The notes under the pieces are model-generated. The model did not search any database and was not told the origin of the DNA. It was given only the letters and a program-made list of their open reading frames with translations. Below are positions 42,093 to 50,127 of a DNA stretch of 64,000 nucleotides, piece by piece. The first letter of the stretch is position 1. Each line of letters begins with the position of its first letter. Both the position numbers and the translations under genes were made by a program. The stretch spans positions 3,814,481-3,878,480 of the forward strand of contig NZ_JAJKFT010000010.1 in the NCBI RefSeq assembly GCF_020966755.1. The letters run 5' to 3'. This stretch comes from Blastopirellula sediminis (GTDB lineage Bacteria > Planctomycetota > Planctomycetia > Pirellulales > Pirellulaceae).

Positions 42093-44189
42093 CTACCGCG
42101 TATACCGACTCTTCTGCAAAGGTTGCGTACCTTTGAGGTTGGCGAGTTCTGCGACGACGCTGTCGCGGCGCTGGTTGTTGCCCTGCGAATTGAGAAATGC
42201 GAGATATTCTTCGCGATATTCGATTCGCCGCTGCAAAGGAAATACCGGATTGTCGTCGGAGATTTGGATCAGCTCTTCATAGATCGGCTGGAGGTCGTCG
42301 AGGTCGTCAATCGCGACTTTTCCTCGCGTGAACTCCTGGAGCAGGCGAGCGTAAAATGGAGAATACTCACCGTATTTGGGAGGCTTGCCATAGAGCCCGC
42401 TGCGGGCATAGTGGAGCGCTCGGCGATGCTCGCCCGCCTCGTTCAGCATCTTGGCGAGAAAGCTGGTCAATAACGCGTAGTAGGGACCTTGGTCGAGATC
42501 TTCAAACTCTAGCAGTGCGACCGCTTTTTCTCCGGCTTCAATTGCCGGCCCACTTTCGTTTTGTCCAATATGCAACCGGCATAAGACGGCGAGAGTCGTG
42601 CGATAGAGGGTCGAGAGATACGCGCCGTTCGCTTCCACCACCTTGCGGACGTGACTCGCCGCGGCGATCGCCTCAGTTCGCCGTCTCTCATCCCCCATTT
42701 CCACAATCGTTTCGGCCCAAGAAACTTCAGCGCAAGCGTAGAGATGCGAATCGACGCCAACTGCCGTTTTCGCATGCTCCATCGCCTGTTCGAAATGAAC
42801 AAGCGCATCCCACTGTTTTTTCTCGTCTTTGCTACTCTGTCCCAAGCGACGCTCCTGTTCCGAGCGAATGGCAATCTCGCGGACCTCCTCGGACGACTTT
42901 TCCAGATGCAACAAGTCTTTCAGGACGAAGTCAGCCTCCGCGACTCTCGCGGCGGAACCCGCCGCTTTTAGCGCGGCGGCGGCTTCGCGAAATTCGTAGA
43001 GCGCCTTGATTTTTCCCGGAAGGTCAAACTCCATTCTCGCTTGGTCGTATTTCGCCATGCCTGCGTAATATTGAGCCGACAATCGCTGTTGTTCCTCTCC
43101 GGCAGGACTTGGTTCCGGCGGCGAAACGCCTTTGAGTTGCGCGATTTGCAGGTCGACTTCCGGGATGCGGTCTTCCAATGCGAGCGATTGTAAGACCGAT
43201 CGATATTCGACCAGCAGTTCACGTCGTTCGTGCAGCGGGAAACAAGGGACGTTAGTCGTGAACATCAGGATGTCCGACCATGCGTCCTGAACGCCGTCAT
43301 GGTCCTGAAGCTTGATCTTTGCGCGAGAGTACTCTCGCAACAACCGAATGTGATCGTCCGTTTGCAAGCCGTTTAGCGGCAGGCTGTCGTTCATCCCGGT
43401 CCGCGCATAGTGGAGCGCTTGCTCGTGCTGGCCCGCTTCATTGAGCAATTTTGCCAGTGTCCCGGTCAGCGTCGCATATTCGCGTCTTCGCTTGTCGCCA
43501 GGCGTTTCAAATAACGCCGCCGCCTGCTTGCCGGTTTCGATCGCTTTGGTGAAATCATCTCGCATGACGTAAAGAGCGAACAAGACGACTAGCGCGTCAC
43601 GGGCCCGATTGGATCGGCTGGCTCCAAGCGAGTCGAGCACTTGCAACAGATGGTTGGTTCGCTGGAACGCCTCTTCTCGTTTCTCCGGGATACTGTATAG
43701 GTGGTGTGCGATCGACAATTCGCAAGTAATGTAGTGATGCGACGCCTCCCCAAATAGCTCGGCTGCGATTTCGCGACCTCGTTGAAAGTGCCGCACTTTC
43801 TCGTCAGGATCTTTCGTTTCGTCGCCCCGTTGCTTTTCGGTTTGGATTTCTCGAACTCGTGCGAACTGGTCCGGCGGAAACGTCGCGGCAAGTTCGAGGT
43901 CGCGCAAATGAAGTCGGATGTCGGCAGCGCAGGCGGGCGGGGTCTCAAAATTGGTCGCCGCCATCAGCTGGTTGAGCGTTCGTAGCGTCTCAAGTTGTCC
44001 ATTAAGATCGAATGCTGCGATCGCTCCTTTGAGCCGGACGTCTAGGTCGCTTGCTTTGCTCTCAAATTCTTCTTGGGAGAGTGCCCCTTCCGCCCAGACT
44101 TGACTTCGACGAGCGGCGGCCTCGAGGGCAAAGATAGCGGCCAAGAAAATGAGGATCGAGAGTTGCCTGATCAACTTCGGGCGCTCCAA
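42093..44189 (-). CDS. Exported helical-repeat protein with internal duplication
   Basis: A 698-aa protein with a TTG start (another in-frame TTG five codons later has GGAG 9 nt before it and may be the true start). A hydrophobic segment LSILIFLAAIFALEAA near the start is a signal or anchor. The rest is alpha-helical with TPR-like character. The two halves repeat each other: LAKLLNEAGQHEQALHYART in the first corresponds to LAKMLNEAGEHRRALHYARS in the second. Likewise VPCFPLHERRELLVEYRSVL corresponds to NPVFPLQRRIEYREEYLAFL, each followed by an ELANLKG/QIAQLKG type end. A periplasmic scaffold or binding protein seems likely. Partner unknown. Confidence 0.85.
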   Translation of the reverse strand: MERPKLIRQLSILIFLAAIFALEAAARRSQVWAEGALSQEEFESKASDLDVRLKGAIAAFDLNGQLETLRTLNQLMAATNFETPPACAADIRLHLRDLELAATFPPDQFARVREIQTEKQRGDETKDPDEKVRHFQRGREIAAELFGEASHHYITCELSIAHHLYSIPEKREEAFQRTNHLLQVLDSLGASRSNRARDALVVLFALYVMRDDFTKAIETGKQAAALFETPGDKRRREYATLTGTLAKLLNEAGQHEQALHYARTGMNDSLPLNGLQTDDHIRLLREYSRAKIKLQDHDGVQDAWSDILMFTTNVPCFPLHERRELLVEYRSVLQSLALEDRIPEVDLQIAQLKGVSPPEPSPAGEEQQRLSAQYYAGMAKYDQARMEFDLPGKIKALYEFREAAAALKAAGSAARVAEADFVLKDLLHLEKSSEEVREIAIRSEQERRLGQSSKDEKKQWDALVHFEQAMEHAKTAVGVDSHLYACAEVSWAETIVEMGDERRRTEAIAAASHVRKVVEANGAYLSTLYRTTLAVLCRLHIGQNESGPAIEAGEKAVALLEFEDLDQGPYYALLTSFLAKMLNEAGEHRRALHYARSGLYGKPPKYGEYSPFYARLLQEFTRGKVAIDDLDDLQPIYEELIQISDDNPVFPLQRRIEYREEYLAFLNSQGNNQRRDSVVAELANLKGTQPLQKSRYTR

Positions 44190-44308
44190 GGAAAGTGCTA
44201 CAAGCGCGGTGGATGCGTGCGAACGAAGCTAGATATGCCAGTTTGCCTCTGGAGTCAACCCCAAGTGGCGGATTCTCGCCCCGCTGCGGATGGGCGCTGC
44301 GTAAGGTG

Positions 44309-45466
44309 CTATTGCGCGTCGGCCGCCAGCAGCGACAACGTCCGTACCTCTGACTTGCGATCGAAAATGTCGATCAATTGCAGCCGTATGCTGCATTGGC
44401 GCTGGTCGACCTGGAGTGAAGAAAGGTCGATCACCACTGACCGGGCATGAGGAATCTTTTCGGCAACGCGAGCCAGCGGCTCTCCTGCGGCCGAATCGTC
44501 CGCGAAGAGTTGAATCTCATAGGCGAACTGCGGCGTGGTCGTCTCTTCCGTTTCCCAAGCGACCAGCAGATTGCCGTCATCGTTTTGCGTCAGCTTGGCG
44601 CTTTGAATCTTGATTGTCTCAAAGGCGGGCTCAGTCTCGGTTCGCTCGATGGCGAAGTTTGACGGGTTGGTCGTTGACATGGCGGTGTCGGCGCCGCCGC
44701 TCTGCATGAAGTAGTACTTCCCCGTGCTATCGCTCTGCACGCCGCCGTCCCAGTTGGTGCGGTAGTTGTACGACCGTTTCCCCTCGACCAGATCCCAACT
44801 ATTGACCGAGTAGTGCGCTTTGCCAAAGGGGAACCACGTGCCGTCCGCTTTTCGTTTCCAACCGTTGCGGAAGTTGACGGTGCGGGCGTTCTTGCCGGTG
44901 TCGAGCCAATCTTCCAGGAAGGCGTCGGTCTGTCCTTCGAACATCGTTTCCGCCGCGACGTCCATGGTGACCAGATGCGTCCACTTGCCGGTATCGCCGG
45001 CGCGGGCCCAAAAACCGAACTGCGTGTGGTCGCCGACCGGCCAGGTCCGCGCGACCAGCGTGTACCAAACGTCGACGTTCCAGCCCAATTCAAAATTCCA
45101 CGACTTCAGGCCTGTCCCTTCGCCCCCAAATTTCTCGGTCTTCGTGCCCGGGCCGTGATGTATCGCCTTGATCGGAGCGGATTGCGCTTGGTTATCCCAG
45201 ATCGAAAAGATGAAATTGTGCGCTTTCGGATGGGCTTGAACGCCTGCGTAGCCGCCCCCTTTTCCGCTCCACCCCAACGTTTCGTAATAGGTGTAGGTCG
45301 CTTCGCCGGCCTTGGGCACGCGGACCTCGTTAATGATCACGTCGCCGGCAAAGCGGTCGTCGAAATGCATGTGCGACGAGGGAGCGGCGTTCTGGGCGTT
45401 CGCGGCTGGCGAACAAAATCCAAGCAGTGAGAGCAGCGCCAAAGCGACGCAGATAAACCGGTTCAT
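44309..45466 (-). CDS. Secreted DUF3472-like protein
   Basis: A 385-aa protein from the ATG at 45466 (MNRFICVALALLSLLGFCS, cleavage after AANAQ). A region near 50-230 reads YAGVQAHPKAHNFIFSIWDN, then GGEGTGLKSWNFELG, WYTLVARTWP and FGFWARAGDTGKWTHLVTMD, all fitting the DUF3472 family. This family is exported and uncharacterised. The C-terminal ~100 residues (AYEIQLFADDSAAGEP) look like a fibronectin-type beta-sandwich. It may bind or modify carbohydrate, but no catalytic residues can be assigned. A pair of REP-like repeats lies upstream. Starting at the TTG six bases earlier is possible. Confidence 0.85.
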   Translation of the reverse strand: MNRFICVALALLSLLGFCSPAANAQNAAPSSHMHFDDRFAGDVIINEVRVPKAGEATYTYYETLGWSGKGGGYAGVQAHPKAHNFIFSIWDNQAQSAPIKAIHHGPGTKTEKFGGEGTGLKSWNFELGWNVDVWYTLVARTWPVGDHTQFGFWARAGDTGKWTHLVTMDVAAETMFEGQTDAFLEDWLDTGKNARTVNFRNGWKRKADGTWFPFGKAHYSVNSWDLVEGKRSYNYRTNWDGGVQSDSTGKYYFMQSGGADTAMSTTNPSNFAIERTETEPAFETIKIQSAKLTQNDDGNLLVAWETEETTTPQFAYEIQLFADDSAAGEPLARVAEKIPHARSVVIDLSSLQVDQRQCSIRLQLIDIFDRKSEVRTLSLLAADAQ

Positions 45467-45596
45467 TTCCAAGAGACTCGCGTTTGGGATCGTCTGTTCC
45501 GCCCACGAAGATGGGCGAGAACGCTACGATCATCGTACTCGGAACGCGATGCTTCTCAACACGGCGGGCACTTCGGATGGCTAGACTGGCCCAGAG

Positions 45597-45735
45597 ATAC
45601 TAGCCCGAGGCGCGAGCCGAGGGAATGGGGTTAGAATCATTTGAGAGGAGCGCGTCTTCTCCAGGCCGCAGTGCGAACGGCGTCTCTTTTTGTAGCGCAA
45701 ACCACTCTCCCTCGGCTCGCGCCTCGGGCTAGTAT
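45597..45735. repeat. REP-like inverted repeat pair
   Basis: Two perfect 28-bp inverted arms lie at 45597-45624 (ATACTAGCCCGAGG...) and 45708-45735 (...CCTCGGGCTAGTAT), 83 bp apart. Each arm itself contains the CTAGCCCG...GAGGGA core seen at 42043 and 55868. Such paired elements (BIME-like) are dispersed repeats mobilised by RAYT transposases. None is in the window. They sit in the 293-bp gap between the DUF3472-like gene and a small gene. Confidence 0.8.
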
Positions 45736-45759
45736 TTTGCGCTGCGGCCTACCCTGCCC

Positions 45760-45945
45760 TTACGCAGCGCGGCGTTGGTCTTCTTGGACCGGAACCGGGA
45801 CGGGAATCAGTTCCGGTTCGGGGCGAACGACGAGCGTCGCGAGCAGTTCTTCGAGACGGCGGTTGAGATTATCGAGCTCTTCCAGCACGTAGTCTTGGCG
45901 GGCGTTAATCTCTTCGACGATGTTGTTGCCGAGCGGTAACTTCAA
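45760..45945 (-). CDS. Small coiled-coil protein
   Basis: A short protein of 61 aa if started at the TTG at 45945 (AGGAG 7 nt upstream), or 71 aa from a TTG at 45975. The core NNIVEEINARQDYVLEELDN is followed by NRRLEELLATLVV, an amphipathic helix with heptad spacing of leucines, so a coiled-coil dimer is likely. A proline/valine tail (PEPELIPVPVPVQ) ends it. No known family recognised. An inverted repeat (GCGCTGCG/CGCAGCGC, 45740-45771) overlaps its end. Real gene probable but unproven. Confidence 0.5.
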   Translation of the reverse strand: MKLPLGNNIVEEINARQDYVLEELDNLNRRLEELLATLVVRPEPELIPVPVPVQEDQRRAA

Positions 45946-46291
45946 AGGGAGGCTCCTCGTCGATGGTTGGCTCAAATCTGCCTACCGAAGATCGTCCAGC
46001 CGAGCCGCCAGAATGAACGTGCGGATGCGCCTCTTGTGAAGATCGCGCCCCCAGGGTGAGAAACTTTGCCGCCTGGGCAAAGCTTGTCTGGCTGCTGGCG
46101 TGCCGAATTGCTAGCGATTCGGCGTAGGCGATAGCAGCTAGACGTTCCGCGACAGCGACTGCGTTGGATGGTGACAAGCTCTTGCGGCGTCTTCGCCGGA
46201 TGAGCATGTCTTCGCCCTATCGAAACGCATTGAAGACATGCTTACCCGGCTATCGCCGTGAAAGCATGGCGCCAAGTAAGAGGGCGAGTCG
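45946..46291. other. Non-coding gap with short repeats
   Basis: About 346 bp between the small coiled-coil gene and the pilC-like gene. It holds one copy of a 22-bp direct repeat (46137-46158) whose other copy is the 3' end of the pilC-like gene, and a hairpin with 7-bp CTTTGCC/GGCAAAG stems (46064-46082). A 100-codon minus-strand frame (start 46207) covers most of the gap but lacks a ribosome site, and I do not call it. Confidence 0.4.
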
Positions 46292-47485
46292 CTAGACGTT
46301 CCGCGACAGCGAGAAGATCGGCAGCAGCAGCGCCATCGCGATGCCGCCGACCACCGTTCCCATCACGGTGATCATCAGCGGTTCGATCAGGCTGGTCGCC
46401 GTCTTGATCGACAGGTCAACTTCCTGCTCGTAGTGGCGACTGACCTTCATCAGGACGTCGTCCAAGCGTCCCGTCTCTTCGCCGGCCGAGATCATTTGCA
46501 CCACGGTCGGCGGGATCAGCTTGCTTTTGGCGAGGGTCTCGTGAATCTGATGACCCGAGGTGACCGAGTCGATCACGTTCCGCCACAGCTTGTCGTAATA
46601 GTAGTTCTGGCTGATGTCGGCGGTCAGCTCAAGCGATTGCAACACCGGCACGTCGCTGCGAACCAGCGTACCGAGCGTGCTCAGACTGCGCGCGATCGTG
46701 ATCTTGCGCATCATCGGGCCGATGATCGGCACGCTGATCTTGATGCTGTCGATCGTCTGCCGACCTTTTTCGGTCTTCCGGAAGAAGTAGAACCCGATCC
46801 CGGCGGCAAGCAACCCAATCAACCAGGCCCACCAATAATCAAGCAGCACGTCGGACGCGGTCATCATAATAATGGTCGGCGTCGGCAGCTTGGCGCCTTT
46901 CCGCTCGAACAGCGGAGTGAACTTCGGCAGGACGTAAGTCAGCAGGAAGATGGTGACCGCCGTCGCTAGCACGACCATCACCGCCGGGTAGGCGAGCGCG
47001 GCGCGGACTTTGTTCCGAATTTCGACTTCGTTGCGGAGGTAGGCGGCGATCCGTTCCAACATTTCCCCGAGCATACCGGTCTGTTCGCTCGCTTTGACCA
47101 GCGAGATATAGGTCCGGTTGAAATGCTTTGGGTAACGGGCCAAGGCGGTCGAAAAGTCTTCGCCCCCTTCGACGCTGCGGCGGATGTCGGTCAGCAGCGT
47201 CTTGAGCGCTTCGTTCTTCTCTTGCGACGCGACCGATTCGATGGCGGTCGACAAGTTGATGCCGGTATCGACCATCACCGCCAGCTGGTTGGTGAAGTAA
47301 ATGATGTCCGACCTGCTGATTCGGGACGGAAAGAGAGAGCCCGCTTCTTCTTCCTGCTCGAGCGACAGGACGTGCATCCCGTCGCGGTGCAGCATCATCG
47401 CCGCTTCTTCCGGCGAACCGGCTTCAAGCGCGCCTTCGTGCACATGGCCGAGCGAATCGCGAGCTGAATAGGCGAAGCTTAACAT
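46292..47485 (-). CDS. pilC: Type II secretion/type IV pilus inner-membrane protein (GspF/PilC)
   Basis: A 397-aa polytopic platform protein. Two homologous GspF domains each contain helical bundles followed by TM segments (AYPAVMVVLATAVTIFLLTYVLPKF near 165-190 and the final MITVMGTVVGGIAMALLLPIF). The motif SGHQIHETLAKSKLIPPTVVQMISAGEETGRLDDVL is represented by conserved G-E-E-x-G-x-L, and an equivalent SEQTGMLGEML lies in the first half. It sits in the inner membrane, couples to the ATPase encoded 25 bp upstream and anchors pseudopilus assembly. Last gene of the five-gene operon. No pilin gene follows. Confidence 0.95.
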   Translation of the reverse strand: MLSFAYSARDSLGHVHEGALEAGSPEEAAMMLHRDGMHVLSLEQEEEAGSLFPSRISRSDIIYFTNQLAVMVDTGINLSTAIESVASQEKNEALKTLLTDIRRSVEGGEDFSTALARYPKHFNRTYISLVKASEQTGMLGEMLERIAAYLRNEVEIRNKVRAALAYPAVMVVLATAVTIFLLTYVLPKFTPLFERKGAKLPTPTIIMMTASDVLLDYWWAWLIGLLAAGIGFYFFRKTEKGRQTIDSIKISVPIIGPMMRKITIARSLSTLGTLVRSDVPVLQSLELTADISQNYYYDKLWRNVIDSVTSGHQIHETLAKSKLIPPTVVQMISAGEETGRLDDVLMKVSRHYEQEVDLSIKTATSLIEPLMITVMGTVVGGIAMALLLPIFSLSRNV

Positions 47486-47510
47486 GATTGGGATTCTTAC
47501 CGACTTGGGG

Positions 47511-49244
47511 TTACGTCAAATTGGCCATCGAAACGTCGCCGGTGGCGTGGAGCACTTCTTCAATGGTCGTGATTCCTTCGCGAACCTTGCGGAAGCCGTC
47601 GTGCTGCATGGTGATCAAGTTCTTGCTCTTCACGGCCAGTCGTCGCAAGTCGCCGATCGAGACGCCGGCCACGATCGCGTCGCGCAGTTCGTCGTCGATC
47701 GTCAGCATTTCGTGCACGCCGAGACGACCGCTGTAGCCGGAGTTGCGGCAATAGCGGCAGCCGATCCCTTTGCGGAAGACCGGGATTTCGTACCCCATTC
47801 GCTCCAGCGTTTTGCGCAAGTTGCGGGGAGGTTCGTACGGTTCGCTGCACTTCGGGCAGATGCTGCGGACCAGTCGCTGGGCCAGCACCATGTTGAGCGC
47901 GGCGCCGATCAGGTACGGTTCGACCCCCATGTTCACGAGTCGCGTCACCGCCGAAACTGCGTCGTTGGTGTGGAGCGTGCTGAATACCAAGTGCCCGGTC
48001 AGGGCCGCTTGAATCGCCGTACGCCCCGTCTCCTCATCGCGGACTTCACCGACCATGATCACGTCCGGGTCTTGGCGAAGCAGCGTGCGAAGCGCTTTAG
48101 AGAAGGTCAGGCCGACTCGCTCCTGCACCTGAAACTGGTTGATCAGCGGCAGATGGTATTCGATCGGGTCTTCGACGGTGCAGATGTTGTTTTCCATGGT
48201 GGCGATTTCGTTGAGCGCCGCGTAAAGCGTCGTCGACTTACCGCTACCGGTCGGACCTGTCACCAGCACGATGCCGTTGGGAGCGTGAATGTTGGAGAGG
48301 AAGCGGTCGAGAATGTCCTCGGCGAAACCGAGATGCTTCAGGACCAGCGTCACCTTTTTCGTATCGAGCACGCGAATCACGGTCTTTTCGCCGCGATTAC
48401 CGGGGAACGTGCTCACACGCAAGTCGATCTTGCGAGAGTCGAGCATCACGTGGACGCGACCATCCTGCGGCAAACGCCGCTCGCTGATGTCGAGCCCGGC
48501 CATAATCTTGATACGACTGTTGACCGCGTTCAAAAGGTGCTGAGGAACTTCCAGCGATTTGTGCAGCTTGCCGTCGATGCGATACCGCACCCGCATGCAG
48601 CGCTCGGCCGGTTCAATATGAATATCGCTGGCGCCTTCTTTGACGGCGTTGTAAATCACGTAGTTGACCAGGCGAATGACCGGAGACTGGCCCGCGATTT
48701 CCTCGACGTCGCCGATGTCTTCGATCGCGTCCTCGATCAGCGTCACTTCCGACTGATCGCTATCCTCGATGATGTCGTCGATGACGAACACCTTCGAGTC
48801 GGGCAGGTTCTGGATCATCCGCCGCACGTCGCGCGGCGACGAAGCGACGATCTGCACCTGCTTGTCGGTGAGGGTCTGGATTTCGTCGATCAGAAAGAGA
48901 TTGGAGATTTCGGTGACCGCGATCGTCAGGACGTCGTCGATCAAAAAGAGAGGGAAGACCAGGTTCTTTTCGATGTAGTCGCGCTGCAGGATCCCGACCA
49001 CCTTGGGATCGTAAAGTCGCGCTTCGAGCTTGGCGTAAGGAATGCCGTATTCGACCGCCAGGCACTCGATGATCTGGTCTTCGGTGCAATAGCCGAGGTC
49101 GACGAGGATTTCGCCGAGAAGCTTGTTCTTTCCTTTGTTCTTTTGGTGGTCGAGCGCGAGCTCCAATTGCTCGATCGTAACGAACCCACGCTTGGTGAGA
49201 ACGTTACCTAATCGCATCGGGGCGCTCGTGGTGGGCGCGTTCAT
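47511..49244 (-). CDS. pilB: Type II secretion/pilus assembly ATPase (GspE/PilB)
   Basis: A 577-aa hexameric ATPase powering pilus or pseudopilus assembly. An N-terminal MshEN domain begins RLGNVLTKRGFVTIEQLELA (residues 11-30), which fits the c-di-GMP-binding motif RLGxxL...L...L..Q. A second, less exact copy follows (LLGEILVDLGYCTEDQII). Walker A is GPTGSGKSTTLYAA, the Asp box is TVEDPIEYHL, Walker B and the His box are GEVRDEETGRTA and FSTLHTNDA. A zinc site has CPKC...CRYC. Cytoplasmic, bound to the PilC protein encoded downstream. The STAS and two-component genes upstream may regulate its use. Confidence 0.95.
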   Translation of the reverse strand: MNAPTTSAPMRLGNVLTKRGFVTIEQLELALDHQKNKGKNKLLGEILVDLGYCTEDQIIECLAVEYGIPYAKLEARLYDPKVVGILQRDYIEKNLVFPLFLIDDVLTIAVTEISNLFLIDEIQTLTDKQVQIVASSPRDVRRMIQNLPDSKVFVIDDIIEDSDQSEVTLIEDAIEDIGDVEEIAGQSPVIRLVNYVIYNAVKEGASDIHIEPAERCMRVRYRIDGKLHKSLEVPQHLLNAVNSRIKIMAGLDISERRLPQDGRVHVMLDSRKIDLRVSTFPGNRGEKTVIRVLDTKKVTLVLKHLGFAEDILDRFLSNIHAPNGIVLVTGPTGSGKSTTLYAALNEIATMENNICTVEDPIEYHLPLINQFQVQERVGLTFSKALRTLLRQDPDVIMVGEVRDEETGRTAIQAALTGHLVFSTLHTNDAVSAVTRLVNMGVEPYLIGAALNMVLAQRLVRSICPKCSEPYEPPRNLRKTLERMGYEIPVFRKGIGCRYCRNSGYSGRLGVHEMLTIDDELRDAIVAGVSIGDLRRLAVKSKNLITMQHDGFRKVREGITTIEEVLHATGDVSMANLT

Positions 49245-49266
49245 AGGGGCATGTTTCCAATGACGA

Positions 49267-49593
49267 TTAGACGAAGCTCTTTACCGCTTCGATCATGTTT
49301 TCAAATACCTCCAACCGCTTGTCCAATCGGGTGATCTCCAGGATCTTGCGATTGACGTGATTGGAAGTGGTGATTTTCAATTCTCCTCCCCCTTCACGCA
49401 GTCGCTGCTGCGCCGAAAGGAGGCAGGTCAAACCGGCGCTGTCGATCGTTTCGGTCCCGTCCAGGTCGACGATCACCCGATTGCGTTCGCGCGAAAGCAG
49501 GAACGCTTCGACGCCGTCCGCCTGGTCCTCGCCCAACTCTTCCGGCGTGTGAACCACAACGACTTCACCAAAGATTTCGGTTTGCAAGCTCAT
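49267..49593 (-). CDS. STAS-domain anti-sigma-factor antagonist
   Basis: A 108-aa single STAS domain. The switch loop TIDSAGLTCL places Ser52 where SpoIIAA-type proteins are phosphorylated by an anti-sigma kinase. The EVVVVHTPEEL and NRVIVDLDG strands fit the fold. In partner-switching systems the unphosphorylated form sequesters the anti-sigma factor. No anti-sigma kinase or sigma factor is in the window, so the partner is elsewhere or the protein serves another switch. It is third in the operon, 21 bp after the response-regulator gene and 22 bp before the pilB-like gene. Confidence 0.92.
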   Translation of the reverse strand: MSLQTEIFGEVVVVHTPEELGEDQADGVEAFLLSRERNRVIVDLDGTETIDSAGLTCLLSAQQRLREGGGELKITTSNHVNRKILEITRLDKRLEVFENMIEAVKSFV

Positions 49594-49614
49594 GACGATC
49601 TAGGGGAGAACGGT

Positions 49615-50100
49615 TTAACGGAGGAAGCTGACCGGCGGCTGCTCGAACGAACCTGTCGTGAGAACCGATTCGACGCAATTGACCAGGCCGCGGGGACTGA
49701 ACGGTTTCGCCAGGATCGCGGCGATGTCGAGCGACTCGAGGTTGTCGTCCGACGTCATCTCAAAACCTTTGGCGGTCAGCATGACGATCGGCAGTTGGCG
49801 AGTCGCAGCGTCGTCACGAACGCGGCGGCAAAGGCCGAGGCCGTCGAGTCGCGGCATGTGGAAGTCGGTGATCAGCAAGTCAGGTATTTGCTCCTGAATC
49901 GCCTCCCACGCTTGCTCGCCGTCTTCGACGCATTCAATTTCGTAACCGCTTCGCTTCAGTTTGAACTCGGCGGCGCGGAGGATGTGCATTTCGTCGTCGA
50001 CCAGCAAAATGCGCTTGCCGACGTTCGCGGCCGAAGCGGCGTCCGCCGGATCAGTCGCCACTTGATGGAACTCTTGGAGGGATTGTTGAGGAGCGCTCAT
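49615..50100 (-). CDS. Single-domain response regulator
   Basis: A 161-aa protein from the ATG at 50100 (AAGG 8 nt upstream; a TTG 15 bp earlier is less likely). A receiver domain starts at about residue 30: RILLVDDEMHIL (acidic Asp35, Asp36), DLLITDFHMPRLDG (phospho-acceptor Asp79), LTAKGF and AKPFSP (Lys ~132). There is no output domain, only a ~28-residue N-terminal extension (MSAPQQSLQEFHQV) and a short tail. Cognate partner of the histidine kinase encoded 27 bp upstream. It probably works by protein contact, possibly with the pilus motor. Confidence 0.93.
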   Translation of the reverse strand: MSAPQQSLQEFHQVATDPADAASAANVGKRILLVDDEMHILRAAEFKLKRSGYEIECVEDGEQAWEAIQEQIPDLLITDFHMPRLDGLGLCRRVRDDAATRQLPIVMLTAKGFEMTSDDNLESLDIAAILAKPFSPRGLVNCVESVLTTGSFEQPPVSFLR

Positions 50101-50127
50101 CTTGATTGCCTTCAAGTGAAATTGGGG

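Noticed and set aside
46064-46082. Hairpin CTTTGCC/GGCAAAG
   Set aside because: Only a 7-bp stem with no T run and no gene end nearby. Likely chance.
45905-46207. 100-codon minus-strand frame overlapping the small coiled-coil gene
   Set aside because: No ribosome site. It overlaps a better gene and part of it is only a copy of the pilC-like 3' end.
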